This document shows, in pieces, positions 23,250-35,024 of a DNA stretch of 64,000 bases (positions are counted from its first letter, which is position 1; each line of letters starts with the position of its first letter). A program made the translations under genes and the position numbers. The notes under the pieces were generated by a model. It did no database searches, was not told the DNA's origin, and saw only the letters and a list, made by a program, of their open reading frames with translations. This DNA comes from Callorhinus ursinus (taxonomy: Eukaryota > Chordata > Mammalia > Carnivora > Otariidae), in the NCBI RefSeq assembly GCF_003265705.1, contig NW_020312848.1, positions 57,967,399-58,031,398 on the forward strand, read 5' to 3'.

Positions 23250-24130
23250 ATTCAGTTTCTTTAATAGGTACAGGACTATTCTATTATGTTTTGCTGTGCA
23301 TTTGCCTCTTTCAACTATTTTGTCAATTTTTTGGAGAAAATATATTTCTTACATTTTTATAATGTGTTGTCATTATATTTATGTCTGTAGGCTCTTTAGT
23401 TCTTCATTTCTTTCAATGTCGAGATTGATGTATGCTTTCCAGTTTTTTTCTTGATCTGCCTTGCTAGAGTACTATCAATTTTAATAGACTTTTCAAAGAA
23501 AGAACCCACTTATATTGTCAATTTACCATATTTTAATGTTTGTTTTTTTCTTTCTTTATCATCTCTTGTCTATATACCTTCTTTTCCTCTATTTTTTCTG
23601 GGATTGATTTGCCAGCCCTTTTCTAGCATAGGTAGGAGCTTAGATCATTGATTTTTCTCTTTCTTCTTTTCCAGTATATACATTAACATGTAAATGTCTC
23701 TTTAGGCACAGCTTTTGTTTTTTTTGTGCCCAGAAATATTTATATGCAAAATTTCATTAATACCTGGGTATAATTTTTTTCCAATTTTTATTGTAATTTT
23801 TGCCCTATTTATTATTTTCAATGTGTTTTTCCATTTCCAAATAGTTGGGAGTTTTTCTCATCTTGTTTTTTAATATTGACTTAAATCCTAATTGTTCTCT
23901 AGCCTAAATACATATTCAGATTGTTTAAAATACATCTTTTAACATTTGTTTAATTATGTCTTGACACAACATATCAAATCTGTAAGTGGTTTAAATGCAA
24001 ATGAAAATAATGTGTTTCCTATTTTTGTTGGCTTTCACATGTCACTCTCATATTGACCAGTTTTTCTGTGTATAGCATATTTTAAATAATGGTGCACACA
24101 TTGAGACAAATTAATGCCCATTCTTCCTTT
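23250..24130 (-). mobile_element. Old L1 ORF2 fragment, degenerate
   Basis: The antisense wording follows L1 ORF2: ctagagtactatcaatttta, gacttttcaaagaaagaacc, ttgatttttctctttcttct and atgtaaatgtctctttaggc. The frame is broken throughout. The edges are approximate. Confidence 0.65.
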
Positions 24131-24157
24131 TGCACTGATTTCATTAAAAATTATGTT

Positions 24158-24373
24158 GGAGCGCCTGGGTGACTTAGTTGATTGAGTGTCTGACTCTTGG
24201 TTTTGGCTCAGGTCATGGTGTCAGGGTCGTGAGGTTGAGCCTGTGCGGTGCTGCACCCTCAGCACAAAGTCCGCTTAAGAGATGCTCTCCCTTCATCTCC
24301 CTCTGCCTCCCCCACTCATGCTCTTGCACGTGCACACTCTCTCTCAAATAAATAAATAAAATCTTTTAAAAAA
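24158..24373 (+). mobile_element. Can-SINE, older diverged copy
   Basis: The head is ggagcgcctgggtgacttag, then gtctgactcttggttttggc and gctcaggtcatggtgtcagg. The tail is AAATAAATAAATAAAATC. The actcttggttttggctcag form marks an older subfamily than the others here. Flanking duplications are only approximate. Confidence 0.95.
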
Positions 24374-24424
24374 GATTATAATGCTTCAATTAGCCATACT
24401 GAAAAAATTAAAATTAAAAAATAA

Positions 24425-24580
24425 AAGCAGGGGGAGGGGCAGAATGGGAGGGAGAGGGCAAGTAAATTCCACACTGAGCCTGGAGCCCCACATGGGGCTG
24501 CATCCGTGACCCTGAGATCAGGACCTGAGCTGAAACCAAGAGTCTGATGCTTTAACTGACTGAGCCACCCAGCCTCCCCT
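24425..24580 (-). mobile_element. Can-SINE, antisense, tail-less
   Basis: The plus strand holds the reverse complement of the SINE body, ending tgagccacccagcctcccc. The usual T-rich tail expected on the left is missing. It lies only about 50 bp from the plus-strand copy at 24158, so the two form a close inverted pair. The flanks at 24400-24415 and 24580-24595 agree at 14 of 16 positions and may be a decayed duplication. Confidence 0.9.
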
Positions 24581-25364
24581 GAAAAATTTAAATTTACTTT
24601 GAACATTTATTTTCAAAACATTTGATTAAATCACCAATATATATTAATATTTTACATGATAGGCTTTGAATTGATTTGGAATAGTTTTGATATGTTTTAT
24701 AAATTTTAATATGATCTCTGTAGACCATCCTATTTCAGCTTAATCAAGTCATCCTCTCTCATGCATTTTGTTCACAAGTCTCTTTGGTAAACAAGGGAAG
24801 TTCTCAGTTTCTTGTAGATTTCTGAGTTAAGAGAGAGGGATGAGAAGAATCTGAGAGATGCAGACACCTGTTGCGATGGTCTTGGCCAAAGAAACATCTA
24901 ATCAAAGTGGGGATGGGGAGTAAGAAAGGAGACATGAAATGGAGACCTTAGTCTACTGTGGTGCTACATTCTAGAGTGTGCCTATCCAGGGGACATTGAT
25001 CTGCCCAGCAATGGCTGGGCCATGTAAGATGAGAGATTGCTACTAAATGGGTGCTTCCAGCTGTTCTTTGTTCTATCCTGTGTCCTATTGTACCTTGTTT
25101 TCTACCAAAGGTTTCCTATCATGGTATCTATTTGAGCGTTTCTGTGCTCACAGATTTAAATACTGGCCTGACAGCTTCAGCCAATATTATTTATCCAAAA
25201 AAAGTGAGAGGAAAATTTGAGGAGTCAATTCTTTGACCCCTTGTCAGAGGATCACTTTATTTAGTTGGTTCAGTTGTGAATATGTTTAGCTTCCATCTAA
25301 GAGTAGCAGAGGAAGAAGTCTACTATTCATAGAGACATTCAGTGACTAATACTGTCATTTACAA
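24581..25364. other. No feature seen
   Basis: Unclassified DNA. The frame at 25051-25236 (61 codons) has a hydrophobic start but no other support as a gene. Confidence 0.4.
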
Positions 25365-25950
25365 TCCTGACTTATTTAGATAAACTTCAGCTCACAGACT
25401 CTTCCCTGGGATTTGAAGTTTCATTCAAAAGTTAAGTGATGGGGTGCCTGGGTGGCTCAGTTGTTAAGCGTCTGCCTTCGGCTCAGGTCATGATCCCAGG
25501 GTCCTGGGATCGAGCCCCGCATCGGGCTCCCTGCTCAGCGGGAAGCCTGTTTCTCCCTCTCCCACTCCCCCTGCTTGTGTTCCATCTCTTGCTGTGTCTT
25601 TCTCTGTCAAATAAATAAATAAAATCTTTTAAAAAAAAAAAGTTAAGTGACTAGATGTACAACATAGTAATTTGACAAATTTATACATTATGCCATGCTC
25701 ATCACCAGCGTTAACTACCATCTGTCACCATACAACATTATTACAGTATCATTGATTATATTCCTTATGCTGTTCCTTTTACTCCTGTGACTGATTCATT
25801 CCATAACTGGAAGCCTGTATCCCCGACTCCCTTCACCAATTTGTCCATACCGCCCCATCACCCTCCCCTCTGGCAGTCATCAGTTCTCTGTATTTATAGC
25901 TCTGACTTTGCAAATGCAACATTGTGTCAATTATACTAAAAAAAATTAAA
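25365..25950. mobile_element. Old L1 3' UTR, probably twin-primed, with a SINE inside
   Basis: 25651-25905 contains antisense 3' UTR text of an older L1 (gacaaatttatacattatgc, ccatgctcatcaccagcgtt, accgccccatcaccctcccc). A short sense-orientation tip, cattgtgtcaattatac plus an A run, follows at about 25910-25945. Opposite orientations within one element point to 5' inversion during insertion. A Can-SINE interrupts the region at 25440. The left edge before the SINE is uncertain. Confidence 0.5.
25427..25650 (+). mobile_element. Can-SINE (SINEC) with target-site duplication
   Basis: The body 25440-25637 begins ggggtgcctgggtggctcag and ends AAATAAATAAATAAAATC plus an A-tail. The 13-mer aaaagttaagtga flanks it at 25427-25439 and 25638-25650. 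It is close to consensus and so relatively young. Confidence 0.97.
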
Positions 25951-26165
25951 TGGCATAGTAGATTCCAGCAAAATATTTGATATAAAATATACTTTCTTAT
26001 GTAAATTATTGTTCCCTTTGATATTAATTATGGAACTAGTGTTCTATGAATAAAATGGACTAAAGCAAAACCTTTTTAAAAAAGTTAAATGACTGGGGAG
26101 ACTAATAAATTAAGAAGCCAGTGGATGTGGGGAATCAAGAGTTTAAATTATGGAAAAAGCAGGGA
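25951..26165. other. No feature seen
   Basis: Short AT-rich stretch between the L1 remnant and the nested SINE cluster. Confidence 0.4.
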
Positions 26166-26576
26166 TTTTTTTTCTTTTTTCTTTTTTTTTTAAGATTTTA
26201 TTTATTTAGGGTGCCTGGGTGGCTCAGTTGGTTAAGCGACTGCCTTCAGCTCAGGTCATGATCCTGGAGTCCCAGGATTGAGTCCTGCATCGGGCTCCCT
26301 GTTGAGCGGGGAGTCTGCTTCTCCCTCTGGCCCTCCCCCCTCTCATGCTCTGTCTCATTCTCTCTCTCAAATACATAAATATTAAAAAAAGATTTTATTT
26401 ATTTATTTGACAGAGAAAGACACAGTGAGAGAGGGAACACAAGCAGGGGGACTGGGAGAGGGAGAAGCAGGCTTCCCGTTGAGCAGGGAGCCCGATGCGG
26501 GGCTCGATCCCAGGACCCTGGGATCATGACCTGAGCCGAAGGCAGACGCTTAATGACTGAGCCACCCAGGCGCCCC
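26166..26576 (-). mobile_element. Can-SINE, antisense, split by a second SINE
   Basis: The T-rich tail starts at about 26166. The body resumes after the nested element at 26406 and ends at the inverted head gccacccaggcgcccc (26561-26576). Without the nested copy it is a near-consensus SINE of about 200 bp. Confidence 0.93.
26192..26405 (+). mobile_element. Can-SINE nested in the tail of another
   Basis: The body 26209-26388 is in the opposite orientation to its host. The 17-mer aagattttatttattta flanks it at 26192-26208 and 26389-26405; this is the tail sequence of the host SINE, used as the target. It therefore inserted after the minus-strand copy. It has the cctggagtccca variant in place of cccagggtcct. 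Confidence 0.97.
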
Positions 26577-27554
26577 TTTTCCTCTTTTTTTCTATAAGCA
26601 AACATTGCTAGGGCCATAGGGACTTATTTTTGTTTGTTTTGACCAGGATTTTTCGTATGAAAAATTGATAATTGGCTAAAAATCTTTATTCTATATGATC
26701 GGGCAACCTTAAAGACAGCTTGGAGATTTGCTCATTTGGAAGGAGAGGGAGGGTGACAAAATGCTGTTTATATTGTAGGACCACTCAGATTTTAAGAACA
26801 TAGTACTTAGAAAAAAAGTAGGTATTAAGTAACCATAGAATGAAGAATGCACTTTTGATGAGAGAAATAAAACTTGAAATATTTTGCAGTAACACAAAAA
26901 ACCTGGATAATGGAATTGCATATGTTCACCTCCCTTTAGAAACCAGTTACCCTTTTCTCTTTCATGTCACATGCTGAGTAGTTCCTTCAGATTCAGACTG
27001 AAAGTAACTTTTCCCCATGAATTGATTGCCCTAATGGAGTGTGATTCATAACTGAAATTGATAAATAGGTAATAGATAGGTGTTCATACAGCTTATATAT
27101 CACACTTTTACTCTTTTCTCCACCTTTTTGCATATATCACTGCAATGTATTTTATGTTAGGGTGATTATTTAATTTTTTCCCAAATGTACAGATACAGGG
27201 CTCAAAAATAAAATAGAAATTTCAGACAATCTATAATGGTATTGGTTACCATTATAATACTATTATATACATACATATGTAGTTTTTAAAGTAGAGCCTT
27301 TGACAATAATTTGGATTTATCATCAAAACTTATAATTTAAATTCAATCCTCTGTTTCTATTGTTGTTATTAGTATGTATTTATTACTGGGGAAATTTTAC
27401 CATCAAGTTTTCTAATTTATTCAACTTAAACCTGGAAGAAAAGAAATTAGAGACCTACTCTAGGGAGGGGGCAATTCCTTTGTATAAGTGCTGTACCAAT
27501 GGAGGTGTGTTGTTGTTGTTTTATAATACAAACTTTACTTTTAGAGCATTTTTA
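26577..27554. other. No feature seen
   Basis: Unclassified AT-rich DNA. The short frames at 26709-26921 and 27360-27572 are without motifs. Confidence 0.4.
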
Positions 27555-28140
27555 GATATATATGAGAATTAAGAAGATACTTCCCAGGTAGAAATTTTAC
27601 ATATGCACTAATATATGTAAAACTAATAGAGTTTTCCCAGTTATTAACATCTTACATTAGATAGTATCCTTGTTACAATTAATCAATATTGATATGTTAT
27701 TAACTATAGTCTCCAGTTTATTCAGATCGCCTTAATTTTTGCTTTTTTTAAATTCCAGAATGTTGAGTTTTATTTATTTTAGCCCTCCCTTACTTTCTGT
27801 TAGAATGATATGTTCTGACACATCTATATATTTCTTCTCCAAGTCCTAGAACAAGTCTTTCTCCAAGAGCCTTGTGGTTTCCTTTTATTAGAGAATCAAT
27901 CATATTAAAAACTAAGGTCTGATACTAGATATGCTCATTGACCTTTAGGCCCTCCCACCTGACAGAGCAAAGATATATATAAGCACACAAACCTGCATAT
28001 TTACATATCTATAAATATTTCTCTATGCTAACCACTTGTATTATATTAAGCTATACTTGCTAATGTCCTACTATTAGTTCTTATTAATGTCTCCAAATAT
28101 AATCTATTAATACATGAATCATTCTAGCTTCCTCCCTTTG
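27555..28140 (-). mobile_element. Old L1M 3'-region fragment
   Basis: The antisense text cagttattaacatcttacat, gtatccttgttacaattaat and ggccctcccacctgacagag matches the order of the long 3' region of old L1M elements. It is degenerate. Confidence 0.55.
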
Positions 28141-29124
28141 TTTATCTATAAATTCCCACTCTAGCTGTGAGAAACCTGGCTCTCACCATCTTTAATCCAT
28201 TTACTTAATGGTTCTTAATGGAGTTTTAAGTAAGTATAACATTCTTTCATAGTTTTAATTCTTCCTAACATCATATAACTCCTTGTCACTTTAAATTCCA
28301 GGATTCGACCTAATCCATATTGTTCAAGTCTCTTCTTCTGACACAATCTTCTAAGATGCTGTGTGTATACTAGAGCATCAGATGATATCTTACAATCAGT
28401 GTATATTCCAGTATTACACAACTTGGAGCAAAATGCTACAATTTAAAATGTAGCTCATATTTATTGTAGGTATGTATGTGAATGCCTATGCACTTTCTCT
28501 GTTTGTGTGTGACATTTGCTTGTACAAGTCTCCAATTACATGTACTATAAACTTTATCAGATATATTAACAACCATTTGAAATTCAAAGAATAAATCATA
28601 AAATACCCAATACAGGTTTCTCTAACATACATTTACATGAAGTATGTTGAGAAGAGATAACTAATAGCATGTTTTTCTTTGAGAAAAATACTATTCTTTT
28701 TATTGCCACTTTATGATTTGATGTAGTTTCAGGAATGCATTATGTTGAAAATGTGTTCTGATTGATAAGGGAATGATTTAAAAGCATTGCAGATTTTATA
28801 CATATCGAGTGATTTCTTGTCTGAAGATGAAAAATCTAATCAATGTCAATAAAAAGTGTGTTTAACTTCTTTTTCTAGTAGTATAGGAAAAACTTTAGCT
28901 CTTTAGCTCCATTCACACTTTGTTGACTAACTACAGTATGAAATGAATATGAGAGGCTTGATTATGGATCCGGTCTATAATCTATGGCTCCAGGCTAGAG
29001 AAAAACTCACCAGATCTTCAAATCATCAAACTTATTTACCTAACTCTAATACTGAACAACATATGTGGTATGTGGTATGTAGTATCATGTCCCCAAATAC
29101 TATTGTTGTTTTATTTTGGTTTAA
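28141..29124. other. No feature seen
   Basis: AT-rich unclassified DNA. The frames 28215-28421 and 28943-29128 have no motifs. Confidence 0.4.
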
Positions 29125-29710
29125 GTAAACTTTTTATTTTGGAATATATTGAGATTTATAGAAAAGTTTGCAGATAGTAGTACAGAGAGTTTCTGTATAC
29201 CTTTCATCTAATTTCCCTTTTTATTACCAACTTACATTATTAAGGCACAGTTATCAAAGCTAAGATATTGCTGCACTATTATTAAATATTCCTTGTTTTA
29301 TTTAGATTTTAACCACTTTCCATTACTGTCCTTTTTTTCCCCCAAGAATCCAACCCAGGGTAACACATGTATTTAGTTGCCAAATGCCCCACTCTCCTCT
29401 GGTCCATGAGAATTTCTCAGTCTTTTCCTTTTTTTCTATTTTTGACTGCCTTGATGTCACCTATTCAAATATTCTGTAAAAGGCCTACAATCTGAGTTTG
29501 TCTAATATTTTTTCATGGTTAGACAGGTGCCATAAGTTTTTGGACAGAATATCACATAGGTAATATAACCACATTATACCATGGCATCCACACAGCACTC
29601 CTGATGATGGTAAGTTTCATCATATGCCTAAGGTAGTGATTGGTAGCCCTCTCTTCTGTAAAGTTACTATTTTTCCTTTTCTACACTACTTTTTTGGAAG
29701 TTAGTCACTG
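29125..29710 (-). mobile_element. Old L1M 3' UTR fragment
   Basis: It begins actttttattttggaatata, the antisense of the ccaaaataaaaagttt tip. It continues tttgcagatagtagtacaga, gagtttctgtatacctttca and gtaaagttactatttttcct in the order of an old L1M 3' UTR. The same family as 27555-28140. Confidence 0.7.
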
Positions 29711-30399
29711 TCTAGCCCACCCCAAAGGTGAGAAGAGGGAAAGAGGCAATTAAAGTCTACGTCCTGCAAAGGGGTATATCTACATATATTATCTGTAATT
29801 CTTCTAAAAGAAAGATTTGTCTTATATTTACCATTAATTTACCAAAACATTCTTTTAAAAGTCAAATAAATTGACTTGTAAGCCATCTTATTAGCAATGA
29901 TTTCTATCAACAGTTACATTGATTTCTCAATTACCTGAATTAAAAACAAATTATTGTGAACATTTTTGTCTTTCTATGTATGTTAAAAACATCACACAGT
30001 TATGACATACTTGCCATTTAGCATTTTCTCTGTCATTTATTTCAAGTGTCATATAAAAAGTTGGTGAAATGGTAATTATGAAACATATTTTATCTAAGAC
30101 ATACACGATGAGACATACACTTGTGTATACATTGTATAATGAAAATGTGCATTTATGCATGTGTTCTGCAGTACTTACGCTTACAGAAGCCCTAATATTC
30201 TCATGGTAGGAAATAGCTGCTTTATATTGCTTTATTCGACTACCGAGATGGAGTGTAGGTAAAATAAAAGCTATCAGAAAATTCAGTGCCTACAAAACTA
30301 TGATGTTCTCCTGCACAAAAAACATAGCAACAATAACAACAACAACAAAACTCCCTTAAATTCTGGATTTGTTCAATTTTACCTGTAATTTTTGTTTAG
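29711..30399. other. No feature seen
   Basis: Unclassified; short CAA-type simple sequence near 30330. Confidence 0.4.
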
Positions 30400-30540
30400 G
30401 CACTGTGCACAGCATTCTTTCCTTTAAAGATATTTAAGCTTTATGATATTTTAAAGAGGTACTTAAGCTGAACTGATAAAAATGAAACAACTATCTCAAA
30501 GTCACTAATGCAAGTGTGCTTCTGGTTTGGATTGCTTTTG
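30400..30540 (+). mobile_element. MIR SINE fragment
   Basis: The text ggcactgtgcacagcattct and then aaaatgaaacaactatctca and aagtcactaatgcaagtgtg follows sense MIR (ggcactgttctaagc ... gaggaaactgaggcac ... ggtcacacagctag). Confidence 0.5.
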
Positions 30541-31028
30541 AAATTGGGTTTTAAGAGAGAATTATAACTAGGTAAAATTAGGACTGGGGCTCAAGTGGTT
30601 AAAATTTCATGCTGGTTTGGTTTGGGCTTTAAAATGTATATTTGTATGTATGTATCTACATAATTGGAACCTATATGAATTTCCATTATTTTAAGTCCTT
30701 AGGTTTTGTACTGGAAGTGAGAATAAATATTCTTATAAATTATCGGTATTAACATAATTTTCCACTGGTTTGCTAGCTAAAGAATAAAAACTTTCCCTAA
30801 AGTTTCAGAAATTAACTGTGTAGTATGGTATTTTTCCATTGGTCCTTGTAAAGACCAAATGTTTACGTGAGTTAATCCTCTTGTGTGGCCTCTTCTTTTA
30901 GAAGTGTGATCTGTGGTGATACTACCTGATTATCTTGTCTTCCAAAATATCCACATATTAAAGTATTTGCAAATATAAAGAGAAATAGATAATAAAAATG
31001 AGACTAGAAAAATAACATTTAAAAATTA
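30541..31028. other. No feature seen
   Basis: AT-rich unclassified DNA. Confidence 0.4.
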
Positions 31029-31110
31029 GTAATTTTGAATTTGCTTTTGTTTTTTAAATTTTTTATTTTATTATGTTAATCACCATACATTACATCATTA
31101 ATTTTTGAAT
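31029..31110 (-). mobile_element. Very short L1 3'-tip insertion (about 65 bp)
   Basis: The text ttattatgttaatcaccata and cattacatcatta is identical to the extreme 3' end of the caniform L1 seen at 34400 and 43160, preceded by a T-rich tail. Candidate duplications are gtaattttgaat (31029-31040) and ttaatttttgaat (31098-31110). This is extreme 5' truncation. Confidence 0.75.
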
Positions 31111-31194
31111 GGGCATATTTCCCTAATTCTGGCATTTAAATGAAATGAGCCATTGATTCAAATTTCTGACTCAAAGGACTCTAACATTTGACTT

Positions 31195-31300
31195 AAACCT
31201 CCCATTTTTCAGGTAAGAAATGCACCTGGAAATATTAAATTATCTTACCTCACCTAAGCTCATTTCTTAAAATGCAGTTTTGTTTAAGAGTTTTAACTTT
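31195..31300 (+). mobile_element. MIR SINE fragment
   Basis: The text tttttcaggtaagaaatgca, ttatcttacctcacctaagc and ctcatttc follows sense MIR order. Short and diverged. Confidence 0.4.
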
Positions 31301-31481
31301 GGTTTAGGTTCCTAAATTTATTTCTGTGATGGCATTCATTTTTCAGCCCTGATATGTGAAACATCTAGATAGGGTATAGATTGACTGCACACACAATTTT
31401 ACAGAGTAATTTATGTGATGAGTCATGGAGTTACTGAACCAGTCAGGAATCATAAGACTCCTGCTAGGTTGAGAGAATCAA

Positions 31482-31513
31482 TAAAAAAAAAGAAAGAAAG
31501 AAAGAAAGAAAGC
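31482..31513. repeat. (AAAG)n microsatellite
   Basis: An A9 run is followed by about six GAAA units. Short. Confidence 0.95.
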
Positions 31514-33660
31514 ACAGCAATGCAAGATAAACAGAGCAGATTTGTATGACATTCTTAAAAGCATCTGTTTCAGGATACCCTGCTGGTAGAGGAAAAATTA
31601 AATTAGACCCAAATATAAGTGTGACATATTTTGGAATTCAGACTGTCACTCTGCTTGTCAGACAGGCCTATGTTACTTGTATTCATAGCAATTACATTTT
31701 TTTTTAAAATTCGACAGTAATCTAACAAAAGATCCCCCCTCCCTCTGCCAATGTTAAATTTTTAAATACTGGCAAGAAAATCTTAATCTGTAGAAGACTT
31801 TTATTTTGTTGGAATGGAAAGTTTTTCTTCCAATGGAAAAAAGATTGTTTTTCTCCAACTTTGGAGGAATGCCAGATTTAAAATGACTTTTATAATCATT
31901 TTCATTTTAACTTTGTCCACTTGCTAAGGAAAAAAGTAGAAATAAACTGTGGAGTTTGGAAATAAGTCTATAAAATTAAAAAAAGTTAACAAAGGAGGGA
32001 TGACTAATAATGTGCATTTGAAATGCTGCATCACATATCTCTGGGAAGTGAAGGGTTCTGTCCTAGCAGATCATCTGGAAGCGACACACAGTACATGCAG
32101 GGTACCTTGACTTTGATATTGTTGGCTGAATGAGTATAATTCTCTCATTCCAACATCAAAGTTAAATAAATTGACATCGACCATTGTGTTTTATCATCTC
32201 CCGTCATTCAAATTCTAACTCAAAAGGACGTTAAAGTATATTTTGCCCCAACCTTCCATTTTGCAACTTAGCACATGTGAAAATACGAAATGCCTTAACT
32301 TTAGCTTACTGAAGTATTTAGGAAGAGTGAAGTAGAAAAATCAATGATACTATGGCGCCCTACCTTCATGTATTTGGACAGATACAGATACAGAGGTATA
32401 AATACATTTATGAACCTTATAATAAGAATACATATATGATTTCTAGCATAACTGCTATGTAATTAAATTAAGAATACCTTGGAGTTGGTGAATAGTTTAG
32501 ATTTCTAAAATTTACTTTTTACCAATATATATGGTTACATTTTCAATATTTCAGATGAGAATTTCATTGACTTGACCTCTTATAGTTGTTCAAACCCCAT
32601 AAAGAAAGAAAAAAATTAAATAGCATAATTTTATGTTTAGATATACAATAATTAGAACAGAAAATGTGATTATAAAATAATTAGATCGTATTAGACTGTA
32701 CTATTGCAAGAACTGCTTCTGAACTAGCCAGTTTGACTTTGTTTCCTTCTTTTTTAGCAACCAAACGTATTTTTCAAAACTATAGAAAATAACATGTAAC
32801 ATCTAATCATCTATTATGATTTTATTTAATATTTTGAAGATTTCTCATTTATCGTATTAGAGTACTGAAGTTTAAATACTAGGAGTGAACCTGTTCATGT
32901 CAGCAGCATAACTGCTGCTATGTAATCCTAATACCAACACTGGTGGTTTTCCATCTATCAGTTTTCTTTGGGAGCACCGTAGATGTGGTACTGTTGTTTT
33001 TAGAGCCTTGTACTCAGAAAGTTTGATTTTTGTCTTTCCTCTGTAGTAATGCATTTAGTATCGTTGTTAAACTTTAATTTTGTAAAGGACTGGTGTGCAT
33101 GTGAGTGTGTGTGAGCAACGTGCACGCTTTGCAGTTACCTCAGGAGTCATGAGAGTCAGTTATCCCTGATGTGGATGTTAGCATTAGTGACTGGGTAGAT
33201 TTTTTGATACTGTAGACTTATTTTTGAAAGGCAAAATTCCTGTTTTATATGAAAGTAGATGATTATATTTTGAGAAGATATAAAGTTATAAAACGTGAAG
33301 CATATTTCTTACTAAGATACAGTAAGACTTTTTTTTAGGTTGGTAAGATACTCAGTGACAGATTTTTCTCATTTCCTTCCTTGGCATTGAGGAGAAATTG
33401 TACTTTTCAGTGAAACCCTGACTTCGGCTAGACCCTGAGACCATATGTCAAATTAATTAATGTAAATTATATTGCTTTTTTAAAAAAACATATATTCTAT
33501 TTTCTATCTTTTCAACATCTGAACACACACATTCAGAACACACAGTTGAATACTTTGCACTAGTAATGATCATTAACAACTGAAAGCTAATCCCTTAATA
33601 GATAAATTCATCCTTAAAACAAAATTTTACTCATAATCTCAGAAATGCCTGAGTAAAGAG
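31514..33660. other. No gene seen; possible MIR trace
   Basis: AT-rich DNA. 32235-32350 resembles MIR very weakly. No coding signal. Confidence 0.4.
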
Positions 33661-33906
33661 ATGGAATTGGCATCTTGCCTCAAAAGGTCAAGAAATTCAG
33701 ACTGGGTAGAATTGATGAAGTGGAAGGGTAAGGGTATACCAGAGCTGAGAACTGTCCTGAGAAAACACTTAGGTTATACCCTCATCTTCAGTAATGATCT
33801 AAGACCATCAACGGAAAGTTTCCAAATAACACCACCTTTCATGAAGATATATGATGAGAAGAAGAGCCGAAGCACACATTACAAAAGGGACTGTGCTGTT
33901 GATTAA
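33661..33906 (+). other. Open frame of 81 codons outside recognised repeats
   Basis: It starts MELASCLKRSRNSDWVELMK and ends at a TAA at 33907. The composition is balanced (charged, not simple sequence) and the frame lies outside any repeat I recognise. No domain, signal peptide or membrane segment is visible, and no ribosome-start context or neighbouring exon supports it. Most likely a chance frame or an old retrocopy fragment. I do not recognise it. Confidence 0.15.
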
Positions 33907-34370
33907 ACACCTGCAACATTTATCTTCCTTAACTTTACGACCTTCTTCTGATAAAGCCAGAATAATGGATTAAAAACAGATTTGTGGAATAGTTGATACA
34001 GTTATTTAGCAATTTTAACTACCATGCATCATAAATAAAATTTAGGTATTTTAATTTTATCTTTGACCTGAGGAAACCATATATATAAATTAGTGGGTAA
34101 TCCATTTGGGGTTGTCTTTTCTGCCAGGAATTCATGTTATTAGATACAGAAGTCAAGAGCAAGTAAGGAAGAAGTGTTGGTTCTGAGAGAGCAAATTACA
34201 AATAAGGTTTTTCCTTCTGTTTGCTTTGTTGTCTTTTTATGATTTTTTTTTTCTTGTGCCAACAATTAAGAGTAAAGTTGTTGGTAAGTGAAGCAGGGTT
34301 GTTTTCACAGAAAATAAAAACATTTTTGCCCATAAAGCACATAGATAATGAAGATTTTTGAGACCATTCT
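33907..34370. other. No feature seen
   Basis: Unclassified AT-rich DNA. Confidence 0.4.
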
Positions 34371-34565
34371 TATGTATTTGTTTTATTTATTTATTTTTTT
34401 AATTTTATTGTTATGTTAATCACCATATATTACATCATTAGTTTTTGATGTAGTGTTCCATGATTCATTGTTTGTGCATAACACCCAGTGCTCCATGCAG
34501 AAGGTGCCCTCTTTAATACCCATCACCAGGCTAACCCGTCCCCCTACCCTCCTCCCCTCTAGATG
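34371..34565 (-). mobile_element. Short L1 3' end (younger type)
   Basis: A T-rich tail precedes ttgttatgttaatcaccata, gtagtgttccatgattcatt and gtgcataacacccagtgctc, ending near aggctaacccgtccccctac. This is the 3' tip of the caniform L1 subfamily present at 19868 and 52683. It ends where the tail of an older L1 begins (34566). The candidate duplication is atgtattt, with extra T, on both sides. Confidence 0.85.
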
Positions 34566-34978
34566 TATTTTTTTAATTTTTATTTAAATTTTATTTAAAT
34601 TCCAGTTAGTTAACATACAGTGTAATATTAGTTTCAGGTTTCAAGATAGTGATTCAACACATCCATATAACACCCAGTGCTCATCACAGCAAGTACCAAT
34701 CCCCATTACCCTATTTAATCCAGACTCACCAACCCACACACCTCCCCTCTGGTAACCATCAGTTTGTTCCCTATAGTTAAGAGTCTCTTATGGTTTGCCT
34801 CACTCTTTTGTCCCCTTTGTTCGTTTGTTTTGTTCCATAAATTCCACATATGAGTGGAATCTTATGGTATTTGTCTTTTTCTGACTGACTTATTTTGCTT
34901 AGCATAATCCTCTTTAACCCCATCCATGTCCTTGCAAATGGCAAGATTTCATTCTTTTTTAGGGTGGAGTAATATTCC

Positions 34979-34980
<2 letters not shown>

Positions 34981-35020
<40 letters not shown>
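34981..35020. repeat. (TG)20 microsatellite inside L1 ORF2
   Basis: Forty bases of pure TG begin right after the L1 words aatattccat and are followed by tataaaatgctgttataaac. Compared with the L1 copy at 62320-62420, roughly 90 bp of ORF2 are missing here. The expansion and a deletion therefore coincide. Confidence 0.97.
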
Positions 35021-35024
<4 letters not shown>

